From Lachnospiraceae bacterium (GTDB lineage: Bacteria; Bacillota; Clostridia; Lachnospirales; Lachnospiraceae): a DNA stretch of 64,000 bases. Of this stretch, positions 58,641-64,000 are shown in pieces; the stretch's first letter is position 1, and every line of letters begins with the position of its first letter. The position numbers and the translations under genes are program-made. The stretch is from positions 596,604-660,603 of the forward strand of contig CAJTEE010000002.1 of the NCBI GenBank assembly GCA_910575275.1, written 5' to 3'. The notes beneath the pieces are model-generated. The model made no database searches, was not told the DNA's origin, and worked only from the letters and a program-made list of their open reading frames with translations.

Positions 58641-59627
58641 TCACTGGCAGACCGGCAAGAACTCAATGAAAAGCTCAAACGCGATCGCCAGGATTACGGC
58701 CGATAACGCCGTCCCGTACATAAGGAGGTTCGCCCGCCTTATATCCTCCGCTTCTACCGGGCGCAGATCATCACCGATCGTTTCCTTTTTATACAGCGTT
58801 CCGAAATAGTATGCATCCCCCGCCAGCATAACGCCCAGCGCTCCGGCACAAACCGACTCCGTCTGCGCCGAATTGGGGCTCGCATGCTTCAGACGATCCC
58901 GCATAAAAACCCGCGCCGCATGTTTCCAGTCGAATCCCAAAAGCCAGGAAGCAAGCAGCATGAGCAGGGCCGAAAGCCGGGCTGGGATAAAATTAAGCAC
59001 ATCGTCGAGCCGGGCCGCAAAGCGGCCAAAGTACAGATAACGCGCATTTTTATAGCCCACCATCGAATCCATCGTATTGACCGCCTTATACAGCCAGCCC
59101 AGCACCGGGCCGCCGAGCGCCAGATAAAAAAGCGGGGCCACCACTCCATCGGAGGTATTCTCCGCCACTGTCTCCACCGCCGCCCGGGCCACGCCGGAGG
59201 CGGAAAGATTCTTTGTATCACGCCCCACGATCCTGGAAACCGCCCGCCTTGCCTCACAAAGTTCCCCGGCCGCGAGCGCATGATACACCCGCATGCTTTC
59301 CGTCTTCAAATCCCTCACGGCCAGCAGGAAATAGCAGCAAAGCGTCTCAACGGCAAACCGAAGCACCGGCGACACCAGGCCGGCCAAAGCCAGGATAAAC
59401 CAGACGGCCGCCGCCGTGATCACACAGGCAAAAACGCTCAGGCAGGCACCGCGGAAAAAAAGCCCCCACTCGTTCCCGCTTTCTGCTGTCGGATACAGCC
59501 GGCTCTCCAGCCCTGCAATCAGGCTCCCGATCAAACGTACCGGATGGAACCGGTACTCCGGATCCCCCAAAACCTGATCCAGAAGGAAGCCGCACACGAT
59601 CGCCGCTGTCAGCATACCTCTGTTCAT
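58641..59627 (-). CDS. cbiB: Adenosylcobinamide-phosphate synthase
   Basis: CbiB/CobD, 328 aa, an integral membrane protein that attaches aminopropanol (phosphate) to cobyric acid. Family blocks: FLLDQVLGDPEYRFHPVRLIG at the start, SRIVGRDTKNLSASGVARAAVETVAENTSDGVVAP, and YKNARYLYFGRFAARLDDVLNFIPARL. Overlaps cobC by 4 bases (ATGA). Confidence 0.95.
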   Translation of the reverse strand: MNRGMLTAAIVCGFLLDQVLGDPEYRFHPVRLIGSLIAGLESRLYPTAESGNEWGLFFRGACLSVFACVITAAAVWFILALAGLVSPVLRFAVETLCCYFLLAVRDLKTESMRVYHALAAGELCEARRAVSRIVGRDTKNLSASGVARAAVETVAENTSDGVVAPLFYLALGGPVLGWLYKAVNTMDSMVGYKNARYLYFGRFAARLDDVLNFIPARLSALLMLLASWLLGFDWKHAARVFMRDRLKHASPNSAQTESVCAGALGVMLAGDAYYFGTLYKKETIGDDLRPVEAEDIRRANLLMYGTALSAVILAIAFELFIEFLPVCQ

Positions 59628-60283
59628 CCTTTTATCTCCCGTTCCAATACCGAGACCCTAAACGGGCGAAGAAGCGCCGCTCCCCTGCCACCCGGCCCAA
59701 AGCTGGCCGCCTCTGCCGTATAACCACCGCCGTTTTCCACCTGCCAGCAGAAATAATCCCGCCGCGGCACAGCAAACCGCTCCATCACCGTCATAATTGT
59801 CCCTCCATGGATTACAAATGCCAAAACCGCATCCGGCCGCGTCTGTTTTTTCACAGTCTCCTCCCGCAGGATCGAAAAAAACGTGTCCGCACAGCGTTTC
59901 TTAAATGCTGCCACAGTCTCCCCGCCCGGGAAACCGGCTACTCCGCCCGAATCCAGAAATCGCTGATACTCTGCGTCCCCGGAAAGCTCTTGGTAATTTT
60001 TATACTCAAACCGCCCGAAATCACACTCCGCAAACCCGTTTACAGCCGTCAGACAGCAATCTGGAAACAAAATTTCTGCCGTTTCCCGGCATCTGGCCAT
60101 TGGGCTTATGTAAACCTTGAATCCGTTTCCCGCCAGCCTTGTGAAGGCACTCTGCCATTCTTTTGCCGCCGCCAAAAGCGCTCGGCGCGCCTCGTTTGTC
60201 AAAGGCTCATCCGTTCTTCTCCCCACATACCGCTGTTCTAGGTTCCCCGCAGTCTCCCCATGCCTGAGAAGCAAGATCCGCAT
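59624..60283 (-). CDS. cobC: Histidine phosphatase, probable alpha-ribazole phosphatase
   Basis: The product is 219 aa. Phosphoglycerate-mutase-like fold with the phospho-His motif LLLRHGETAGN near residue 5 and later ECDFGRFEYKNYQEL (acid Glu) and AFVIHGGTIM (second His). In a cobalamin cluster this family removes the phosphate of alpha-ribazole phosphate or of cobalamin phosphate. The start at 60283 follows GGAGGAAACGAT. Between cobS (43-base gap) and cbiB. Confidence 0.88.
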   Translation of the reverse strand: MRILLLRHGETAGNLEQRYVGRRTDEPLTNEARRALLAAAKEWQSAFTRLAGNGFKVYISPMARCRETAEILFPDCCLTAVNGFAECDFGRFEYKNYQELSGDAEYQRFLDSGGVAGFPGGETVAAFKKRCADTFFSILREETVKKQTRPDAVLAFVIHGGTIMTVMERFAVPRRDYFCWQVENGGGYTAEAASFGPGGRGAALLRPFRVSVLEREIKG

Positions 60284-60326
60284 ATCGTTTCCTCCACATT
60301 TTTGAAGATCACTTCCGGAAGCCAAT

Positions 60327-61082
60327 CTACGAGATCAGGCACTCATACATCGCCTGTGACAATACGATTCCCAGCTCGCAGACCTGCGTACAATACCCGG
60401 CCAGATCACCTGTGATCCCGCCAAACTCCTTAAGCATGACATGCCGGCAGTAAAATCCCGCCGCCGCAGAGGCAAAAAGTGCAAAGACGGCCCGCAGAGG
60501 AGCGCATACGAGCATCAGAAATGCAGCCGCCGCGATATATCCGGTCATGACCCATACGGTTCCCCGTGCGTCAGTTCCCTTAATAAAATCCGCCAGCATC
60601 CCTTTTTCCCGTGCTCCCGGAAGCGATGCCACCAGAAGGCCGCAGACCGCCCGCGAAAGGGCAAAACCCGCCGCTGTCACGATCGCCCCGCGAAAGAACA
60701 GCCTCGTGCATGCGCCGTAATACAAGATCAAATACATGCAGCCCCCTATAACCGCAAACGCTCCCACATGGGAATCCTTTAAGATTTCCAGCTTTCTTCC
60801 ACGGTCCCCGTTTGAAGCCCGCGCGTCAAAGGTGTCAAGCAGGCCGTCCATGTGGATGCCTCCGGTCACAAAAAGCGGAACGGCCGTTAAAACCGCCCCG
60901 CCAAAGCTTCCTGCCATCCGCTCTCCTGCAAAAAGCAGGAAGGACAACCAAAAAAACGCCCCCACGACTACACCTACGAGCGGAAAAAACCACATGGCAC
61001 GCTTCCTGTCCTTCTCCTCCCACAGGAAAACAGGCATCGGCAGCCTGGAGTACATGGAGAATGCGATTATGAGTGCTTTCAT
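60327..61082 (-). CDS. cobS: Cobalamin synthase (adenosylcobinamide-GDP ribazoletransferase)
   Basis: CobS, 251 aa, membrane enzyme joining adenosylcobinamide-GDP to alpha-ribazole (phosphate). The N-terminal FSMYSRLPMPVFLW and the Asp-rich metal motif GGIHMDGLLDTFDA are diagnostic, with HVGAFAVIGG following. About six hydrophobic segments. Overlaps cobT by 4 bases. The CobU kinase/guanylyltransferase needed to make its substrate is not in the window. Confidence 0.95.
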   Translation of the reverse strand: MKALIIAFSMYSRLPMPVFLWEEKDRKRAMWFFPLVGVVVGAFFWLSFLLFAGERMAGSFGGAVLTAVPLFVTGGIHMDGLLDTFDARASNGDRGRKLEILKDSHVGAFAVIGGCMYLILYYGACTRLFFRGAIVTAAGFALSRAVCGLLVASLPGAREKGMLADFIKGTDARGTVWVMTGYIAAAAFLMLVCAPLRAVFALFASAAAGFYCRHVMLKEFGGITGDLAGYCTQVCELGIVLSQAMYECLIS

Positions 61083-62248
61083 ACCATGCCTCCCGCGGCC
61101 TCGTAATCCAGATAGGGTTCCACTTCAATCTCCTGGAATGTACTCATCTGCTCATATACATCCACACCCATCAAAAGCAGAGGAAGCAGTGCCACCGCCC
61201 CGCTGCCCTCGCCTAAATGCATGTCAAGCTGCAGCGGCGCCGTCATATCCAGTGCATCCAGCACTGCCCGGCTCGCCGTTTCGGATGAAACATGTGACGG
61301 AAACAGAAAGTCCCGGACCAACGGATTCATACATACGGCACAGAGCGCTGCCGTTGACGAAATAAAACCGTCCATCACCACCGGAAGCCGGTAAACGGCC
61401 CCGCCCAAAAACACGCCGGCCATGCCGGCCAGATCAAAGCCTCCCAGCTCCGCAAGCAGCGCACACACATGAAAGATCCGCTTGGCACACTCCGGCTTTT
61501 CAGCCGGTTCCGCCAGCCATGCATACGAGGCGTACTCCGGATGCGCCTCATAAAACCGGCCCACTGCCGCCGCTACAGCCGCCTTTTTCTTCTCAAAAGC
61601 CGCCTCCGAAAGCCCGGCGCCCTTTCCTGTGACCTCCTTTGGAGAAAGTCCCGTGAGAACGGAGCCAACCGCGCTGCTGGGCGTCGTGTTGCCGATTCCC
61701 ATCTCCCCAACCGCGAGGATCCCGTACCCCCGCTCCTTTAAATCGCGAACCAGAAACAGGCCGGCAAGCAGCGCCTTTAGGCACTCCTCCATACTCATAG
61801 CCGCCTCCCGGACGATGTTTTTGCTGCCCTCTGCCACCTTACGGTTTAACATGACAAACGGCTGCGGCCTCCCATTCGGAAAAGAGGGCCCCAGCATACC
61901 GATGTCTACCGGAAATATATCCGTCCCTGAACGGCGGCACAGGATCGACGTAGACGTCTGGTTCCGCGTAAAATTCTCCGCTACGATCCGTGTCACCTCC
62001 TGCCCCGTCTGGCTCACGCCCTCACGGACGACGCCATGGTCCGCACACATGACCACAAGCGCCGGACGGTTCAGGCTCACATGCCGCGCATCTCCGGTAA
62101 TCCCAGCCGCCCTTACAACCGCCTCCTCAAGAAATCCCAGACTTCCGATCGGCTTTGCCAACGAATTCCAGCGCGTCCTCGCATCCTCCATCGCCGCCCG
62201 GTCTGCCGGGCAGATCCCATCCAAAAGCTCCAAAAGCCGTTCTCTCAT
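61079..62248 (-). CDS. cobT: Nicotinate-nucleotide:dimethylbenzimidazole phosphoribosyltransferase
   Basis: CobT, 389 aa, makes alpha-ribazole-5'-phosphate (or a related lower-ligand nucleotide) for the nucleotide loop. Blocks: SLAKPIGSLGFLEE, VVMCADHGVVREGVSQ, GEMGIGNTTPSSAV and, near the end, LDMHLGEGSGAVALLPLL with the catalytic Glu. The start at 62248 has GGAGG 8 bases upstream and overlaps the cbiA stop (ATGA), so it is favoured over the ATG at 62263. Confidence 0.95.
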   Translation of the reverse strand: MRERLLELLDGICPADRAAMEDARTRWNSLAKPIGSLGFLEEAVVRAAGITGDARHVSLNRPALVVMCADHGVVREGVSQTGQEVTRIVAENFTRNQTSTSILCRRSGTDIFPVDIGMLGPSFPNGRPQPFVMLNRKVAEGSKNIVREAAMSMEECLKALLAGLFLVRDLKERGYGILAVGEMGIGNTTPSSAVGSVLTGLSPKEVTGKGAGLSEAAFEKKKAAVAAAVGRFYEAHPEYASYAWLAEPAEKPECAKRIFHVCALLAELGGFDLAGMAGVFLGGAVYRLPVVMDGFISSTAALCAVCMNPLVRDFLFPSHVSSETASRAVLDALDMTAPLQLDMHLGEGSGAVALLPLLLMGVDVYEQMSTFQEIEVEPYLDYEAAGGMV

Positions 62249-63624
62249 ATCCGATTCCTCCATTCTGCCGCCTTGCGCAAAAAATTGCATGGTTCATATC
62301 CGTAAAAATACAGATGCGGGAACCCCGCATACAAACTCTCGGTCATATATCCGCAGTCCCAGCTTCGGCCGCCCAACGGCTTTTTAAAACAGAACGCATC
62401 TCCGTTCTCTGCACAATCCCAATAATGGAATTCATGCGCCGCAAATTTTGTCCCGGCCTCCCCTAAAAGCCCGTTCCTGTTTGCCGTCATGGTGCCGTAG
62501 CCGAACCGCCCGAGCCGTCCGCTGTTTTTTCCCTCTCCCGTAAGCACGCCGGCCATTGGGAAACGCTGTCCCTGTTCGTCCCAAAGCGCCTCCTTCAGAT
62601 ACAGGTAGCCGCCGCACTCCGCCAAACACGGAAGCCCCGATTGAACCGCCAGGCGGATACTCTCCCTCATGCTTATATTTTCGGAAAGCTCCCGCGCATA
62701 CAGCTCCGGATAGCCGCCGCCCAGATACAGGCCGTCACACTCTCCCGGAAGCTCCTGATCCTGAAGCGGCGAAAAAAACAAGAGGCGTGCTCCCATGCGT
62801 TCCAGCGTCTCCAGGTTATCCTCATAATAAAAACAAAACGCCTCATCCCTTGCAACCGCGATCACCGGCTCTTTCTGTATCCGAAAGACCTCGCGCAAAG
62901 CCCATGAAAGCGGCCCAGCCTCCTTTGCAATCGAGAAAAGCCCTTCCAAGTCAATCCCGGGCCGCAGCGTTTTCGCCATACGGTTGATTTTTTTTTGAAA
63001 TTCCGGTATCTCTCCCGGCAGGATGAGCCCGAGATGACGACTCTCCAGCACAATGTCAGAAAGCTTTGGCAGAAAGCCGACGGCCCTGATCCCGAGCTCT
63101 GTTTCCACCCGTTCCTTAAGCCCCGGAAACAGTGCCGGGGAAAGACGGTTAAAAATAACGCCCCGTACCATACTCTCCGGGCGATACTCCAAAAACCCTT
63201 TTAAAGCCGCCAGAGCCGAAAGGCTGCGTTTCGAGGCATCCATGATAAGCACCACCGGTATCCCCAGGCACCGCGCCGTCTCATAGGAGCTTGCGCGCTC
63301 CGACAGCCCGCCGAGCCCGTCATAATACCCCATAACCCCCTCGACGACACCGACCTGGCGTCCCTCTTTCGCCCCTTTGGCATGCCTACCCATCAAAAAA
63401 CGCAGTGCATTTTCATCCGAAAAGAATCCATCCAGATTGTAAGACGGACGCCCCAAAACCGCTTGGTGATACATCGGATCAATGTAATCCGGCCCGCATT
63501 TAAACGCCTGCACAAAAATCCCTTCACTCTGAAACATGGCAAGCAGCGCACAGGTAAGCAGCGTCTTCCCCTGCCCGCTCCCCTCAGCCGCCAGCATGAA
63601 TCTTGGAAAATCTGCCTGGGCCAT
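62245..63624 (-). CDS. cbiA: Cobyrinate a,c-diamide synthase
   Basis: CbiA, 459 aa, amidates the a and c side chains of cobyrinate. N-terminal ATP domain with EGSGQGKTLLTCALLAMF; middle FKCGPDYIDPMYHQAVLGRPSYNLDGFF is a family hallmark; the C-terminal amidotransferase has the nucleophile in GLPCLAECGGYLYL. The start follows AAAGGAGGCGGTCGAA. First gene of the cbiA-cobT-cobS-cobC-cbiB set. No riboswitch is seen upstream. Confidence 0.95.
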   Translation of the reverse strand: MAQADFPRFMLAAEGSGQGKTLLTCALLAMFQSEGIFVQAFKCGPDYIDPMYHQAVLGRPSYNLDGFFSDENALRFLMGRHAKGAKEGRQVGVVEGVMGYYDGLGGLSERASSYETARCLGIPVVLIMDASKRSLSALAALKGFLEYRPESMVRGVIFNRLSPALFPGLKERVETELGIRAVGFLPKLSDIVLESRHLGLILPGEIPEFQKKINRMAKTLRPGIDLEGLFSIAKEAGPLSWALREVFRIQKEPVIAVARDEAFCFYYEDNLETLERMGARLLFFSPLQDQELPGECDGLYLGGGYPELYARELSENISMRESIRLAVQSGLPCLAECGGYLYLKEALWDEQGQRFPMAGVLTGEGKNSGRLGRFGYGTMTANRNGLLGEAGTKFAAHEFHYWDCAENGDAFCFKKPLGGRSWDCGYMTESLYAGFPHLYFYGYEPCNFLRKAAEWRNRI

Positions 63625-63915
63625 TTCGACCGCCTCCTTTATTACCTCCTAAAACAGATACGGGAAACGCCAGGGACCGGGAAAACAATCCATGGCGTTT
63701 TTTGAACTATTTCTTTTTCAATAGAGCCTTGCATTTCCACTGCTCTGTCTCCGCAGTTTCCAGCACCGACACAGCCTGCTTGGCCGGTATCCCCATGTTT
63801 TATTGCACACGGCCGAAATATCTTTCGTTTATTTTATCACAGCTTTCCCGAAGCGTCCATTTCTTTTTTGATCCAGTGAACTGGCTTTAAATGTGTGTGT
63901 GTCGCTGTCTACATA
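63625..63915. other. Gap between cbiA and the CRISPR array
   Basis: No gene is supported. On the minus strand AACGCCA and TGGCGTT (63692-63698 / 63669-63675) form a hairpin 45 bases before cbiA, without a T-run. No cobalamin aptamer landmarks are present, and no cas gene or clear AT-rich leader is visible. Confidence 0.5.
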
Positions 63916-64000
63916 ATTTCAATCCACACCGCCCCTAAAGGCGGTGACCTTTGTTGATCATCTCCGTCCCAACGGTCCTCCGATTTCAATCCACACCGCC
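63916..64000 (-). CRISPR. End of a type I-C-like CRISPR array
   Basis: A 33-base repeat (63916-63948) starts ATTTCAATCCAC and has an inner stem CACCGCC/GGCGGTG; after a 34-base spacer (63949-63982) the same repeat begins again at 63983 and is cut by the window edge after 18 matching bases. Read on the minus strand the repeat starts GTCACCGCC and ends GTGGATTGAAAT, the type I-C form. In that orientation the leader and cas genes would lie to the right and this is the leader-distal end. Confidence 0.88.

Noticed and set aside
63625-63915. A cobalamin riboswitch before cbiA
   Set aside because: None of the aptamer landmarks seen at 36990-37180 (B12 box, AGGAAACCTGCC) occur here.
1-64000. tRNA or rRNA genes
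   Set aside because: No cloverleaf with a T-arm GTTCGA core and a matching acceptor stem, and no rRNA blocks, were recognised by eye; a tRNAscan run would be decisive.

Overview
The window looks like the chromosome of an anaerobic, spore-forming Gram-positive of the class Clostridia, most likely a Lachnospiraceae member. The clues are GC-rich genes with strong AGGAGG-type ribosome binding sites, sigma-A promoters, a T-box and a cobalamin riboswitch, tRNA-dependent Asn/Gln formation (non-discriminating AspRS plus GatCAB), DapL for lysine, type III glutamine synthetase, the spore protein YtfJ/GerW, a BclA-like collagen protein and an anaerobic cobalamin pathway. No species is claimed.

Layout. 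0.2-9.2 kb: a small HTH regulator, then the T-box-controlled aspS-gatC-gatA-gatB operon, dapL and a CTP synthase that carries an extra C-terminal ANTAR-like RNA-binding domain. 9.3-13.3 kb: a secreted wall-associated protein and glnN, each beside large palindromes. 13.3-23.7 kb: a catabolic island with a tripartite tricarboxylate transporter (tctCBA), two sulfatases without signal peptides, their anaerobic maturase, a ROK regulator and a MATE exporter. 23.8-24.4 kb: two oppositely oriented 256-259 nt palindromes of one family. 24.5-31.5 kb: core genes (rpmB, ytfJ, DUF2953, cinA, pgsA, rimO, rpoZ, gmk, yicC). 31.5-37.2 kb: a cobalamin-riboswitch operon encoding an exported CbiK-type chelatase and a BtuFCD-like ABC transporter. 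37.3-45.1 kb: regulators, an M20 hydrolase, a long FtsA-like protein and several decayed genes. 45.8-52.6 kb: collagen-like protein, citrate lyase (citDEF) with a CitMHS transporter gene interrupted by an in-frame TAG, and a cupin/CMD pair. 52.9-55.6 kb: a LysR regulator and rqcH. 55.6-63.6 kb: a cobalamin biosynthesis run (cbiA-cobT-cobS-cobC-cbiB-GNAT-cbiP-cbiC). The right edge enters a type I-C-like CRISPR array.

How the parts fit. Asp-tRNA(Asn) made by the AspRS is the substrate of GatCAB, so one tRNA-sensing leader controls the whole route to Asn-tRNA. The sulfatase maturase would activate both sulfatases, which probably act on solutes imported by the TctABC system. The exported chelatase and its ABC transporter are wired to B12 status, and the long cob/cbi run makes the corrinoid itself.

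Most unusual: (1) the PyrG-ANTAR fusion, whose own leader has a terminator and a competing hairpin with an ANTAR-type hexaloop; (2) a family of about 257-nt palindromes whose arms differ in sequence between copies yet stay self-complementary, with compensatory changes in two apical hairpins; (3) a second repeat family found inside mRNA leaders or 3' ends in a constant transcribed orientation.
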